This document shows positions 1 to 9,086 of a stretch of DNA of 64,000 nt, piece after piece (within the stretch, counting starts at the first letter, position 1; each line of letters begins with the position of its first letter). The position numbers and the translations under genes were made by a program. Where the stretch lies: the NCBI RefSeq assembly GCF_006740045.1, contig NZ_AP019749.1, forward strand, positions 1,631,001-1,695,000. The letters are read 5' to 3'. The notes under the pieces were generated by a model. It made no database searches, had not been told where the DNA came from, and saw only the letters and a program-made list of their open reading frames with translations. The stretch is from Comamonas terrigena NBRC 13299 (lineage in GTDB: Bacteria > Pseudomonadota > Gammaproteobacteria > Burkholderiales > Burkholderiaceae_C).

Positions 1-770
1 TCCACTGGTATGGCCTGACCTACCTGGCTGCCTTCGGGCTGTTTTTGTGGCTGGGCACGCGCCGCCTGCGTCACCCGCCGTTCAACCGCATGCAGGGCGA
101 GACCGCTTGGTCGCGCAAGGATGTGGAAGACATCCTGTTTCTGGGCGTTCTGGGGGTGATCGTGGGCGGGCGTCTGGGCTACTGCCTGTTCTACAAGCCC
201 GGCTTTTACCTGGCCAACCCGCTGCAGGTGTTTGCGGTGTGGGAAGGCGGGATGAGCTTCCACGGCGGTCTGCTGGGGGTGGTGGGGGCCATGCTGTGGT
301 TTGCCCATTCGCGCAAGCGCCACTGGCTGCAGGTGGCCGACTTTGTGGCGCCCTGCGTGCCCACAGGGCTGGCGGCCGGGCGCCTTGGCAATTTCATCAA
401 TGGCGAGCTGTGGGGCCGCTTTGCCAGCCCGGATCTGGCCTGGGCCATGGTGTTCCCGCAAAGCGGCTCCATGCAGCCGCGCCACCCTTCGCAGATCTAC
501 CAGTTCCTGCTGGAAGGCCTGCTGCTGTTTGTGCTGCTGTGGCTGTATGCACGCAAGGAACGCCGCCAGGGGCAGGTGGCTGCGGTGTTCCTGCTGGGCT
601 ATGGCGCCTTCCGCTTCATTGCCGAGTACTTCCGCGAACCCGACGATTACCTGGGTCTGCTGTCGCTGGGCATGAGCATGGGCCAGTGGCTGTGCGTGCC
701 GATGATCGTGGCCGGTGTGGCGCTGTGGCTCTGGTCGGAGCGCACCCAACCGCTGCCGCAGAAGCTGTGA
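1..770 (+). CDS. lgt: Prolipoprotein diacylglyceryl transferase (5' end cut off)
   Basis: Transfers a diacylglyceryl group from phosphatidylglycerol to the lipobox cysteine of prolipoproteins at the inner membrane, the first step of lipoprotein maturation. The frame is open from base 3 to the TGA at 768-770, and the true start lies left of the window. Visible family marks are the Lgt signature [14 protein letters not shown] near bases 380-420, an FHGGLLG loop near 255-280, HPSQIYQ near 484 and YFREPD near 630. Several hydrophobic segments alternate with these polar loops, as expected for a multi-pass membrane enzyme. Assignment is secure; only the N-terminus is missing. Confidence 0.95.
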   Translation, partial: HWYGLTYLAAFGLFLWLGTRRLRHPPFNRMQGETAWSRKDVEDILFLGVLGVIVGGRLGYCLFYKPGFYLANPLQVFAVWEGGMSFHGGLLGVVGAMLWFAHSRKRHWLQVADFVAPCVPTGLAAGRLGNFINGELWGRFASPDLAWAMVFPQSGSMQPRHPSQIYQFLLEGLLLFVLLWLYARKERRQGQVAAVFLLGYGAFRFIAEYFREPDDYLGLLSLGMSMGQWLCVPMIVAGVALWLWSERTQPLPQKL

Positions 771-991
771 CCGCTTGGCGACAATTTGTTGCCTAATTTG
801 TTTCTGGGGCGCTCTGTTACTGCGTAAGATGCTATGGTTGTGGTAGTGATGGCGGCGTAGGTAGTGTTGCGGACTTGCCTCCGAAGTGACCGCTACGCTG
901 CCGATCTGCCACCCATAATGGATACGTGCATTGCCCCGCATGCAAAAGCGGCGGTGGTGCGCTACAGCCAATGCCTCGCAGGATCGCCTCC

Positions 992-2425
992 ATGAACGTT
1001 GCTTCCGAATGGTTCTCGCGCAGCATGTCCTTGCTGCGCAAATCTCCCCCGGCTACCGAAGCAGGTGCCGACACCGTCCGCCCGCTGGCGCAGCGCCTCA
1101 AAGCCACGCTGCGCCGTGGTGCCGAAGCCAATCCTCCCCATGTGTTGCGCAAGTTGCTGGAAGACCTGCGTGCTGCGGCCGATGAGCAGGTCAGCGAGGT
1201 CGAAGGTGCGCGCCATGCCAAAGAGGTGATGGCTTGGTACGCACAGGCCACCGCCGCGCAGCGCCAGGACCTGTGGCTGCTGCTGTGTGAACTGTTTGGC
1301 CCGGATGCCCAGCGCATCGAAGCGGCCCGCGCCCAGTACGAAAAAGCCAAGACCCCCACCGAGCAAGGCCAGGCCGAAATTGCCCTGCGCAAGGCGCTGG
1401 TGTCGGCGCGCACGCGGGTGCTGCAGCGCTTTTCCGTGCCCGAAGGCGGCATGCGCTTTCTGGTGAACCTGCGTGCCGAGCTGCTGGCCTTGCCCAAGAG
1501 CGACAAGCGCTTTGCCGCCCTGGACGCCGAGCTGGAATACCTGTTCTCCACCTGGTTCGATGTGGCGTTTCTGGAGCTGCGTCGCCTGAGCTGGGATTCG
1601 CCCGCTTCGCTGCTGGAAAAGCTGATCCAGTACGAGGCCGTGCACGACATCCGCAGCTGGGCCGATCTGAAGAACCGACTGGACAGCGACCGCCGCTGCT
1701 ACGGTTTCTTCCATCCGCGCCTGCCCAACGAGCCGCTGATCTTTGTGGAAGTGGCGCTGCTGGACCACATGGCCGCCAGCATCACGCCCCTGCTCGACGA
1801 AACGGCCGCGCCGGTGGATCTGGCCAAGGCCACCACGGCCATCTTCTATTCCATCAGCAACACCCAGACCGGTCTGCGTGGGGTGAGCTTCGGCAATTCG
1901 CTGATCAAGCATGTGGTCGAGACCTTGCTGGCGGAGTTCCCCAAGCTCAAGCATTTCGCCACGCTCTCGCCCATTCCCGGCCTGCGTGGTTGGTTGTCCA
2001 AGCAGGGCGATGCTCTGCTGGCGCAGTGGGACGACAAGCGCCACCAGGAAGTGGCCAAGGCGCTGAAGACGCAGGCCCCTGTCAAGGTGGCCGATCTGAT
2101 CGTCGCCGCCGACGGTGCGCTGGAGTGGAAGGAAGACACCGTGCTGCGCAAGGCCCTGGCCTGGTGTGCGGCGCAGTACCTGGCCAAGGAGGTCAAGGAC
2201 AGCCGTCCGCTGGACCCGGTGGCACGCTTTCACCTGGGCAACGGCGCCCGGGTGGAGCGCTTGAACTGGGGCGGCGATCCATCGACCAAGGGCATGAAGC
2301 AGGCGTTCGGCTTGATGGTCAACTACCTGTACGACCTCAAGCGCCTGGACAAGCACCGCGCCCTGCTGGCGCAGGGCAAGCTGCCAGTGTCGGCCGAGAT
2401 GGAATCTCTGTGCAAGGGTAAATGA
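992..2425 (+). CDS. Malonyl-CoA decarboxylase
   Basis: Decarboxylates malonyl-CoA to acetyl-CoA and CO2. The 477-residue protein matches the MCD family along its length, with an N-terminal helical part and a C-terminal acetyltransferase-like catalytic part. It includes the stretch FYSISNTQTGLRGVSFGN (about residues 288-305) and the HLGNGARVERLNWGGDPS region near the C-terminus that ends the family's catalytic domain. A start at 992 is chosen because AGGA lies about 9 bases upstream and the family homology begins soon after; an in-frame ATG at 926 would add 22 low-quality residues. It heads a run with a Bug receptor 15 bp downstream and a crotonase-family enzyme, which suggests a malonate or dicarboxylate utilisation operon. 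The usual malonyl-CoA synthetase is not next to it. Confidence 0.9.
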   Translation: MNVASEWFSRSMSLLRKSPPATEAGADTVRPLAQRLKATLRRGAEANPPHVLRKLLEDLRAAADEQVSEVEGARHAKEVMAWYAQATAAQRQDLWLLLCELFGPDAQRIEAARAQYEKAKTPTEQGQAEIALRKALVSARTRVLQRFSVPEGGMRFLVNLRAELLALPKSDKRFAALDAELEYLFSTWFDVAFLELRRLSWDSPASLLEKLIQYEAVHDIRSWADLKNRLDSDRRCYGFFHPRLPNEPLIFVEVALLDHMAASITPLLDETAAPVDLAKATTAIFYSISNTQTGLRGVSFGNSLIKHVVETLLAEFPKLKHFATLSPIPGLRGWLSKQGDALLAQWDDKRHQEVAKALKTQAPVKVADLIVAADGALEWKEDTVLRKALAWCAAQYLAKEVKDSRPLDPVARFHLGNGARVERLNWGGDPSTKGMKQAFGLMVNYLYDLKRLDKHRALLAQGKLPVSAEMESLCKGK

Positions 2426-2440
2426 TGATGGGGTGGATGC

Positions 2441-3460
2441 ATGCCTGAGCTAGATCGCCTGCGTCGACAGCTGCTGGGAGCACTGGGCGCCGCAGGCATC
2501 GGTACCGTCGCCCCGGCGTGGGCGCAAAAAACCGCGCCGCTGCCGCCTGCTGTGGGCCGCTGGCCGCAGCAGGAGGTGGAGTTGACCGTGCCGTTTCCGG
2601 CCGGCGGCAATTCCTCTTTGCTGGGCAAGACCATGGCGCGCCAGTTCGCCCGGGAGACGGGCCAGCCCATGCGTCTGGAATACCGTGGGGGCGGCGGCGG
2701 CACCGCCGGTGCCACCTACGTGGCCAAAGCCCCGGCCGATGGTTCGCACCTGCTGATGGGTGGCGTCAGCATGCTGGCCTCCCGCGCCGTGCAGCTGCAG
2801 CTGGATGTGGATCTGTACGAGGATTTCGCGCCGCTGGCGCTGGTGGCCCAGATGCCGCTGGTGCTGCTGGTCAGCCCGCGCCGGCTCAATGTGCGTACCT
2901 GGCCCGAGCTGCTGGCCGAGCTGCGGCGCAAGCCCCAGCGCTATCGCTATGCGTCGGCCGGCATTGGTACCTCCAACCATGTGGCCGGTGAATGGTTCAA
3001 GCTCGAGACCGGCGCCTTGCTCGAGCATGTGCCCTACAAGGGCTCGGGGCCGGCCATGCTGGATGTGGCGCAAGGCAATGTGGAGCTGATGCTGGACGGC
3101 CTGGCGTCGGCCCTGCCGCACCTGCAGGCGGACCGGCTGCGGGCGGTGTTTGTCACCGGCCCGCAGCGTTCGCCGCTGCTGCCCGATGTGCCCACGGCCC
3201 ACGAGCTGGGCCTGGACGATTTCCAGTCCATGCCCTGGTATGGCATTTTTGCCCCCAGAGCCACTCCTGCTTCGGTGCAGGCGCGGGCCATCGAGGTGTT
3301 CCGCAGCATGGCGGGGGCGCCCGCAGTGCAGAAGGAGTGGCGGGCCATGGGGGCCACCTGGCCGGGGCTGTACGGCCCGGAATTCAAGCAGTTTCTCCAG
3401 GACGAGATGAAGCATTGGGCGCGCATTGTGCGGGAGACCGGCGCAGCGGCGCGGCCCTGA
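2441..3460 (+). CDS. Bug-family (TctC-like) periplasmic solute-binding protein
   Basis: Extracytoplasmic receptor of the Bug/TctC family, which binds carboxylates and other small acids. The 339-residue protein has an N-terminal signal (RRQLLGALGAAG, then an AWA-Q cleavage region near residue 29; the paired arginines leave Tat export possible). The mature part begins with the family pattern VELTVPFPAGG. GTSNHVAGEWFKLETG and HVPYKGSGPAMLDVAQG are also typical, the latter being the carboxylate-pinning loop. It follows malonyl-CoA decarboxylase by 15 bp and precedes an enoyl-CoA hydratase by 18 bp, so malonate or a related acid is a reasonable ligand guess. No TctAB membrane partner is in the window, as is common for Bug proteins. 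Confidence 0.88.
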   Translation: MPELDRLRRQLLGALGAAGIGTVAPAWAQKTAPLPPAVGRWPQQEVELTVPFPAGGNSSLLGKTMARQFARETGQPMRLEYRGGGGGTAGATYVAKAPADGSHLLMGGVSMLASRAVQLQLDVDLYEDFAPLALVAQMPLVLLVSPRRLNVRTWPELLAELRRKPQRYRYASAGIGTSNHVAGEWFKLETGALLEHVPYKGSGPAMLDVAQGNVELMLDGLASALPHLQADRLRAVFVTGPQRSPLLPDVPTAHELGLDDFQSMPWYGIFAPRATPASVQARAIEVFRSMAGAPAVQKEWRAMGATWPGLYGPEFKQFLQDEMKHWARIVRETGAAARP

Positions 3461-3478
3461 GATACCGAAAGCACCACC

Positions 3479-4258
3479 ATGACAGGACAGATCACGCTGC
3501 GCCCCTGGAGCGCGCAGCCGCAGCATGCCGGCATCTGGCGTGTAGGCATCGACCACCCCGGCAAGCTCAATGCCATGTCGCGTGCCATGTGGGTGGCGCT
3601 GCGCGAGACCCTACAGGCCGTGAACGCCCGCAGCGATGTGCGCTGCCTGGTGGTGCAAGGGGAGGGCGCGGCTTTTTGCGCTGGCGGCGATATCGCCGAG
3701 TACCCGGGCTTTCGCTTTGACGAGGCGCAGCTGACGCATTTCCACGAAAGCGAGGTCTGGGGCGGGTTGCAGGCCTTGCTGGACTGCCCGGTGCCGGTGG
3801 TGGCCGCGATCCGCGGCGCCTGCATGGGGGCCGGGGTGGAAATCTCCAGCTGCTGCGATCTGCGCGTGGCGACCGAGGACGCCAAATTCGGCGCACCGAT
3901 TGCCAGGCTGGGCTTTCCGATGGCACCCCGCGAACTGGAGCTGGTGGTGCGGGAAGTGGGCAGCATGGTGGCGCGCCGCATGCTGCTGGAAGCGGCCGTG
4001 TTTTCTGCCGCCGAGATGGCGCAGCACGGTTTTCTGGGACCGGTGGTGGCTGCGGAGCAGCTGGACGCCGTGGTGCAGGACACGGCCGAGAAGGTGGCGG
4101 CCTTGTCCCCACTGGCTGCGCGCCTGAACAAGCAGGGGATGCGCAGCCTTGCCCAAGGCGGGGTGCCGGCGGTGGCGCAGCCCTATGCCTATGCCGATGA
4201 TGCGGAACACCGCGAAGGCATTCACGCCTTTCTGGAAAAACGCAAACCGCAGTTCTGA
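3479..4258 (+). CDS. Enoyl-CoA hydratase/isomerase family protein
   Basis: Crotonase-superfamily enzyme of 259 residues acting on a CoA thioester; the exact reaction cannot be told from sequence. The two oxyanion-hole segments are present: GEGAAFCAGGDIAEY (about residues 61-75) and IRGACMGAGVEISSCCDLRVA (about 109-129). The first acid/base glutamate position is kept in GAGVE. The second region reads LGFPMAPRELE rather than the classical GTIPGAGG form, so it may be an isomerase or hydrolase rather than a standard hydratase. It is the third gene of the malonyl-CoA decarboxylase run and ends before a bidirectional terminator at 4368-4391. Confidence 0.85.
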   Translation: MTGQITLRPWSAQPQHAGIWRVGIDHPGKLNAMSRAMWVALRETLQAVNARSDVRCLVVQGEGAAFCAGGDIAEYPGFRFDEAQLTHFHESEVWGGLQALLDCPVPVVAAIRGACMGAGVEISSCCDLRVATEDAKFGAPIARLGFPMAPRELELVVREVGSMVARRMLLEAAVFSAAEMAQHGFLGPVVAAEQLDAVVQDTAEKVAALSPLAARLNKQGMRSLAQGGVPAVAQPYAYADDAEHREGIHAFLEKRKPQF

Positions 4259-4367
4259 TCGGGTGTGGTGCACGGTGTGCGGTGGGTGTGACGACATCGC
4301 TGCGGCCTGCTGCTGCCGCAAAGCAAGCACCGCACAACCTGCACGAAGCAAGCAACAAACAAGCACC

Positions 4368-4391
4368 AAAGGGGCCGCATGCGGCCCCTTT
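4368..4391. terminator. Perfect 24-bp palindrome, bidirectional terminator
   Basis: The sequence AAAGGGGCCGCA followed by its exact complement forms an A-rich-to-T-rich GC hairpin between two convergent genes: the crotonase ending at 4258 and the usp gene ending at 4435. It can terminate on both strands. Confidence 0.75.
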
Positions 4392-4434
4392 GTCACATTA
4401 AGGCCGCATTAGCGACCCAGCAGGGGTCTGTGCC

Positions 4435-4878
4435 TTAGCGCAGCACCAGCACGGGGATCTGCGAGTGCGTGAGAACATGCTGCGTCTCGCTGCCCAGCAG
4501 CAGGCGCTTGAGGCCCTTGCGGCCGTGCGAGGCCATCACGATCAGGTCGGCTTTTTGCTTGGTGGCTGCCGACATGATGGCTTCGGCCACGAGGTCGGAC
4601 TTGGCAATGCTGGTCTTGACCGTCACGCCCACGGCTTTGCCTTCGGCCTTGACCTTGTCCAGCATGGCTTGCGCCTGCTCGGCCCACTGCGCCTCGATGC
4701 GCTTGATTTCGGCGTTGTCCACGGTGACACCGCCTTCCAGGTAGCTGCGCGGATAGCGGGGAACCACTTTCAAGGCCACCAGCGAGGCACCGCAGAGCTT
4801 GGCCAGCGACAGGGCGTTGGCGACAGCTTTGTCGGAAAGGGGGGAGCCGTCGGTGGCCACCAAAATGCGTTCGTACAT
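4435..4878 (-). CDS. Universal stress protein, UspA family
   Basis: Single-domain, 147-residue cytoplasmic stress protein. It starts with MYERILVATDGSPLSDKAV, the typical first strand and nucleotide-binding turn. It ends with ASHGRKGLKRLLLGSETQ followed by IPVLVLR, the ATP-binding glycine-rich loop of the ATP-binding Usp subgroup. A clear AAGGAG precedes the ATG. The gene is divergent from ccoI, and a perfect Fnr-type box at 4940-4953 lies about 68 bp upstream (centre to start codon). This fits activation under low oxygen, as known for several proteobacterial usp genes. The precise cellular role is unknown. Confidence 0.92.
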   Translation of the reverse strand: MYERILVATDGSPLSDKAVANALSLAKLCGASLVALKVVPRYPRSYLEGGVTVDNAEIKRIEAQWAEQAQAMLDKVKAEGKAVGVTVKTSIAKSDLVAEAIMSAATKQKADLIVMASHGRKGLKRLLLGSETQHVLTHSQIPVLVLR

Positions 4879-4939
4879 GAGTTATCTCCTTAATGGCAAG
4901 TGGACAGGTCAAAGCTTAGAGCGATCGCCAAGGGTGGTC

Positions 4940-4953
4940 TTGATGCACATCAA
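4940..4953. promoter_or_regulatory. Perfect Fnr/Anr box between usp and ccoI
   Basis: TTGATGCACATCAA matches the TTGAT-N4-ATCAA consensus exactly. It sits in the 108-bp divergent region between the universal stress gene (minus) and ccoI (plus). For usp, placing the centre at -41.5 would put the start of transcription near 4905, 27 bases before the ATG, with a TAAGCT -10-like hexamer around 4912-4917. For ccoI the same geometry gives a start at about 4988, at the annotated ATG. ccoI may therefore begin at the next in-frame ATG (5020) or use another promoter. Confidence 0.85.
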
Positions 4954-4986
4954 TACGCTTATCATCGCGCCCATTACGCTTGAACC

Positions 4987-7431
4987 ATGTCCCACGAAAC
5001 CCTGAATCCATCGCAGGCAATGGAGCGGACCGTGCTTGATTCAGGCCGCCTGGAGGTCCCCGGCAACATCGCCCTGCTCGATGATCCGCTGGAGTGGGGC
5101 TCGTTCGGGCGCCCTGCAGGTGCGCCCGCTGCGCAGGCCGACGTCGCCGATCCGCTGCAGGTTCCCCTCTGGGAATCGAACGTGGTGCTGGGCGGCATGC
5201 ACTGCGCCACCTGCGCGCTGACCATCGAGGAAGCCTTGCGCACCGTGCCCGGCGTGCAACGGGCCGATGTCAGCGGCTCCACCCACCGCGCCAAGGTGCA
5301 GTGGAACCCCTCTCTGGTACGCCCTTCCCAATGGATGGCCGCCATCCAGAAAGCGGGCTATGGGGTGTTGCCTGCGCGCGACGCCCATGCGCGCGAGCTG
5401 CGCCAGGCCGAAAACCGCCGTGCACTGTGGCGCTGGCTGGTGGCCGGCTTTTGCATGATGCAGGTGATGATGTACGCATGGCCGGCCTATGACGCCAAGC
5501 CGGGCGATCTGACGCTGGAGATGGAAACCCTGCTGCGCTGGGCTTCGTGGGTGATCTCCATCCCCGTGGTGCTGTTTGCCTGCGGCCCTTTCTTTCGCAG
5601 TGCGTGGCGCGATCTGCGCACGCGCAGCATCAGCATGGACCTGCCGGTGGCGCTGGGCATGCTGATTACCTTTGTCGTCAGCTCCATGGGCACGTTCGAT
5701 CCGGCGGGCCCGTTCGGCAAAGAGGTCTATTACGACTCGCTGACCATGTTCGTGTTCTTCCTGCTGTCCGGCCGCTGGCTGGAGCTGCGCCTGCGCGACA
5801 AGACGGCTGGTGCATTGGAGGCGGTGATGAACCGCCTGCCCGACAGCGTGGAGCGCCGCCTGCCCGATGGCTGCTGGGAGCGGGTGACGGTGCGCCGGCT
5901 GCAGGCCGGCGATGTGGTGCGGGTGCTGGCGGGAGAGGCTTTCCCGGCCGACGGGCAGCTGGTGCAAGGCCAGACCCATGCCGATGAAGCGCTGCTGACC
6001 GGTGAGTCCACGGCCGTGCGCAAGGTGGTGGGCGACACGGTGACGGCCGGCAGTTTCAACCTGGGTGGCCCGGTCGAAGTAGCTGTCGACATGGTGGGCG
6101 CGCAGACCCGCTTTGCCCAGATCGTGGAGCTGATGGAAAGCGCGGCTTCGCAAAAGCCGCGCCTGGCACAGCTGGCGGACCGTGTGGCCAAGCCCTTCCT
6201 GGTGGTGGTGATGCTGGCGGCACTGGCCGCCGGCGTGTACTGGTGGCCCAGCGATCCGGGTCACGCCATGATGGTGGCGGTGGCCATTCTGATCGTGACC
6301 TGCCCCTGCGCACTGTCCTTGGCCACGCCGGTGGCCATGCTGTCGGCAGCGGGCAGCCTGGCGCGCCACGGGGTGCTGGTGCGCAATCTGCAGGCCCTGG
6401 AAACCCTGGCCGAGGCCGATACCCTGGTCTTCGACAAGACCGGCACCTTGACGCAGGACGGCATGCGCGTGCTGCAGGTCCAACCCGCTGCCGGGCAGGC
6501 ATCTGCACCTGTGCTGGCGCTGGCGGCCCTGGTGGGCGCGCAGTCGGTGCACCCGGTGTCGCGGGCCGTGGTGCAGGCGGCGCGCGAACAGGCGGTGGAT
6601 GCGCCGGGCTGGACACTGCTGGAGGCGCAGGAAGTGGCCGGCGCCGGCATGCGTGCGCGGGTGCAGGATCCGCAGGGCGTGGTGCATGCACTGCGTCTGG
6701 GGTCCTGGCCGTTTGCGGGCCAGGGCCAGCCCCAGGATGGCCGCCAGTGCGTGTATCTGGCGGCCGAGCAGGGCGATGCGGCCGTGCAGCCCTGGGGTTT
6801 TCTGGAGTTGAGTGAAGGCCTGCGCCCCGAAGCGCAGGCCACTGTGGCCGCGCTGGCGCATTCGGGCATGGAGATCCACCTGCTTTCCGGCGACCGCGAT
6901 GCGGCCGTGCAGCAGATGGCGCGCGCCGCTGGCATTGCCCATGTGCAAGGCGAGTGCTCGCCGGAAGACAAGCTGGATGCCCTGCGGGCGCTGCAGGCCC
7001 AGGGTCGGCATGTGGCCATGGTGGGGGACGGCCTGAACGATGGCCCGGTGCTGGCGGGCGCCCATGTGTCCTTTGCCTTTGGCCGCTCCGTGCCGCTGGC
7101 GCAGTCCCGCTCGGATTTTGTGGTGCTGGGCGATGACCTGGGTCTGATTGCCCAGACCGCGCTGCTGGCGCGCAAGACGCTGCGCATCGTGCGCCAGAAC
7201 CTGCTGTGGGCCGCCGGCTACAACGCGCTGAGCATTCCCCTGGCGGTGATGGGCTGGATGCCGGCCTGGCTGGCCGGGCTGGGCATGGCGCTGAGCTCGC
7301 TGCTGGTGGTGCTCAATGCGGCGCGCCTGACCCGGCAATTACCTGTTTTGCATACCTCGGATGCAGCGGCTGAAAGTGCACAGCGTGCTGTGACTGCGCC
7401 GGCTGCGCCCCCGCTTCTTGGAGTCCGTTGA
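4987..7431 (+). CDS. ccoI: Copper-type P1B ATPase for cbb3 oxidase assembly (CcoI/CopA2-like)
   Basis: Inner-membrane P-type ATPase of 814 residues that exports copper for assembly of the cbb3 oxidase CuB centre. Visible parts are an N-terminal heavy-metal domain with CxxC (Cys73, Cys76 in GGMHCATCA), eight predicted membrane spans, the CPC ion-binding motif (about residues 439-441), the phosphorylated DKTGTLT (Asp483) and the GDGLNDGP hinge (about 680). It is followed by ccoS with a TGATG overlap and then by ccoNOQP, the standard cbb3 assembly context, which argues for CcoI rather than a detoxifying CopA. ATG 5020 is an alternative start. A perfect Fnr box lies 34 bp upstream. Confidence 0.93.
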   Translation: MSHETLNPSQAMERTVLDSGRLEVPGNIALLDDPLEWGSFGRPAGAPAAQADVADPLQVPLWESNVVLGGMHCATCALTIEEALRTVPGVQRADVSGSTHRAKVQWNPSLVRPSQWMAAIQKAGYGVLPARDAHARELRQAENRRALWRWLVAGFCMMQVMMYAWPAYDAKPGDLTLEMETLLRWASWVISIPVVLFACGPFFRSAWRDLRTRSISMDLPVALGMLITFVVSSMGTFDPAGPFGKEVYYDSLTMFVFFLLSGRWLELRLRDKTAGALEAVMNRLPDSVERRLPDGCWERVTVRRLQAGDVVRVLAGEAFPADGQLVQGQTHADEALLTGESTAVRKVVGDTVTAGSFNLGGPVEVAVDMVGAQTRFAQIVELMESAASQKPRLAQLADRVAKPFLVVVMLAALAAGVYWWPSDPGHAMMVAVAILIVTCPCALSLATPVAMLSAAGSLARHGVLVRNLQALETLAEADTLVFDKTGTLTQDGMRVLQVQPAAGQASAPVLALAALVGAQSVHPVSRAVVQAAREQAVDAPGWTLLEAQEVAGAGMRARVQDPQGVVHALRLGSWPFAGQGQPQDGRQCVYLAAEQGDAAVQPWGFLELSEGLRPEAQATVAALAHSGMEIHLLSGDRDAAVQQMARAAGIAHVQGECSPEDKLDALRALQAQGRHVAMVGDGLNDGPVLAGAHVSFAFGRSVPLAQSRSDFVVLGDDLGLIAQTALLARKTLRIVRQNLLWAAGYNALSIPLAVMGWMPAWLAGLGMALSSLLVVLNAARLTRQLPVLHTSDAAAESAQRAVTAPAAPPLLGVR

Positions 7432-7568
7432 TGGACATTCTGTATTTACTCATTCCTCTCTCGGTAGCACTGGTGCTGGCGATTCTGGCGGCCCTGTGGT
7501 GGGCGGTGTACCGCGGTCAGTTTGAGAGCGTGGAGCAAGAAGGGGAGCGCATTCTTCGTGACGATTGA
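7431..7568 (+). CDS. ccoS: Cbb3-type cytochrome oxidase assembly protein CcoS
   Basis: Small single-span membrane protein of 45 residues needed for cofactor insertion into the cbb3 oxidase. The start overlaps the ccoI stop (TGATG), so translation is probably coupled. It begins MDILYLLIPLS, continues with a hydrophobic helix to about residue 26, then WAVYRGQFESVEQEGERIL, where the family's conserved G-Q-F/Y-D/E-x-x-E pattern after the helix is recognisable. Length and position between ccoI and ccoN are typical. The end of the gene overlaps a second Fnr-like box. Confidence 0.9.
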   Translation: MDILYLLIPLSVALVLAILAALWWAVYRGQFESVEQEGERILRDD

Positions 7569-7578
7569 TGATCGTCAA
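7565..7578. promoter_or_regulatory. Fnr/Anr-like box upstream of ccoN
   Basis: TTGATGATCGTCAA differs at one position from the TTGAT-N4-ATCAA consensus and overlaps the ccoS stop codon. With the centre at -41.5, transcription would begin near 7613, about 19 bases before the ccoN ATG. The geometry is right for class II activation of ccoNOQP. Confidence 0.7.
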
Positions 7579-7631
7579 CACACCAAAACGCGAAACGGTG
7601 AACACTTTCAGTGCTAATTAAGAGGTACCCG

Positions 7632-9071
7632 ATGGATTCTCTAAAAACTAATGCTGTCCATTACGACGATACAGTTGTTCGGCAGTTTTCAATCATGGCC
7701 GTGGTATGGGGGGTGGTTGGTATGGCAGTGGGCGTGCTCGTCGCGTCCCAGCTGGCCTGGCCCGAACTCAACTTCGGTATTCCCTGGCTGAGTTTCGGCC
7801 GTTTGCGACCACTGCATACCAATGCGGTGATTTTTGCGTTTGGTGGCTGTGCGCTGTTTGCGACCAGCTACTACGTGGTGCAGCGAACCTGCCACACGAA
7901 GCTTTTCTTGCCCAAACTGGCGGCCTTCACCTTCTGGGGTTGGCAGCTGGTGATTTTGCTGGCCGCCATCACGCTGCCGCTGGGCTACACCTCCGGCAAG
8001 GAATATGCCGAGCTGGAGTGGCCCATCGACATCCTGATCGCAGTGGTGTGGGTGGCCTACGCCGTGGTGTTTTTTGGCACCATCGGCATCCGCAAGGTCA
8101 AGCACATCTATGTGGCCAACTGGTTCTTCGGCGCCTTCATCATCGCCGTGGCCTTGCTGCACATCGTGAACAGCGCCGCCATCCCGGCCGGCCTGCTCAA
8201 GAGCTACTCGGCGTACGCCGGTGTGCAAGACGCCATGGTGCAATGGTGGTACGGCCACAATGCCGTGGGCTTCTTCCTGACCGCAGGTTTCCTGGGCATG
8301 ATGTACTACTTCGTGCCCAAGCAGGCAGGTCGTCCCGTGTACTCGTATCGCCTGTCGATCGTGCACTTCTGGGCCCTGATCTTCACCTACATGTGGGCGG
8401 GTCCTCACCATCTGCACTACACCGCGCTGCCGGACTGGACCCAGTCCGTGGGCATGCTGTTCTCGCTGATCCTGCTGGCTCCCAGCTGGGGCGGCATGAT
8501 CAACGGTGTGATGACCCTGTCGGGCGCCTGGCACAAGCTGCGTGACGACCCCATCCTGCGCTTCCTGATCGTGTCCCTGTCGTTCTACGGCATGTCCACC
8601 TTCGAGGGCCCGATGATGGCCATCAAGACCGTGAATGCCCTGTCGCATTACACCGACTGGACCGTGGGCCACGTGCACTCCGGTGCCCTGGGCTGGGTGG
8701 GGCTGATCACCATGGGCTCGCTGTACTACCTGGTGCCGCGCCTGTTCGGCCGCGAAAAGATGCACTCCGTGCCTGCCATCGAGCTGCACTTCTGGATGGC
8801 CACCATCGGCATCGTGCTGTACATCGCTGCGATGTGGATTGCCGGTGTGATGCAAGGTCTGATGTGGCGCGCTGTCAATCCCGACGGCACCCTGACCTAC
8901 ACCTTCGTGGAAAGCGTGAAGGCGACCTATCCCTTCTACGTGATCCGTGTGGTGGGTGGTCTGCTGTACCTGGCCGGCATGCTGGTGATGGCATGGAACG
9001 TCTGGATGACTGCAATCTCGGGCCGAGCCGTCAAGGTGCCCGTGGTGGCCGTGAACCCCGCACACGCCTGA
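7632..9071 (+). CDS. ccoN: Cytochrome c oxidase cbb3-type, catalytic subunit I
   Basis: Catalytic haem-copper subunit (479 residues, about twelve membrane spans) that binds the low-spin haem b and the haem b3-CuB centre and reduces oxygen with high affinity. Conserved stretches include [14 protein letters not shown] with a haem ligand histidine near residue 57, [18 protein letters not shown] with the CuB-site histidine, and [14 protein letters not shown] with the paired CuB histidines. [15 protein letters not shown] follows and carries the remaining haem ligands. ATG 7632 is preferred over a GTG at 7611 because AAGAGG lies six bases before it. It is first in the ccoNOQP operon, behind an Fnr-like box. 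Confidence 0.96.
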   Translation: MDSLKTNAVHYDDTVVRQFSIMAVVWGVVGMAVGVLVASQLAWPELNFGIPWLSFGRLRPLHTNAVIFAFGGCALFATSYYVVQRTCHTKLFLPKLAAFTFWGWQLVILLAAITLPLGYTSGKEYAELEWPIDILIAVVWVAYAVVFFGTIGIRKVKHIYVANWFFGAFIIAVALLHIVNSAAIPAGLLKSYSAYAGVQDAMVQWWYGHNAVGFFLTAGFLGMMYYFVPKQAGRPVYSYRLSIVHFWALIFTYMWAGPHHLHYTALPDWTQSVGMLFSLILLAPSWGGMINGVMTLSGAWHKLRDDPILRFLIVSLSFYGMSTFEGPMMAIKTVNALSHYTDWTVGHVHSGALGWVGLITMGSLYYLVPRLFGREKMHSVPAIELHFWMATIGIVLYIAAMWIAGVMQGLMWRAVNPDGTLTYTFVESVKATYPFYVIRVVGGLLYLAGMLVMAWNVWMTAISGRAVKVPVVAVNPAHA

Positions 9072-9086
9072 TCTTGAGGAGCCAAT

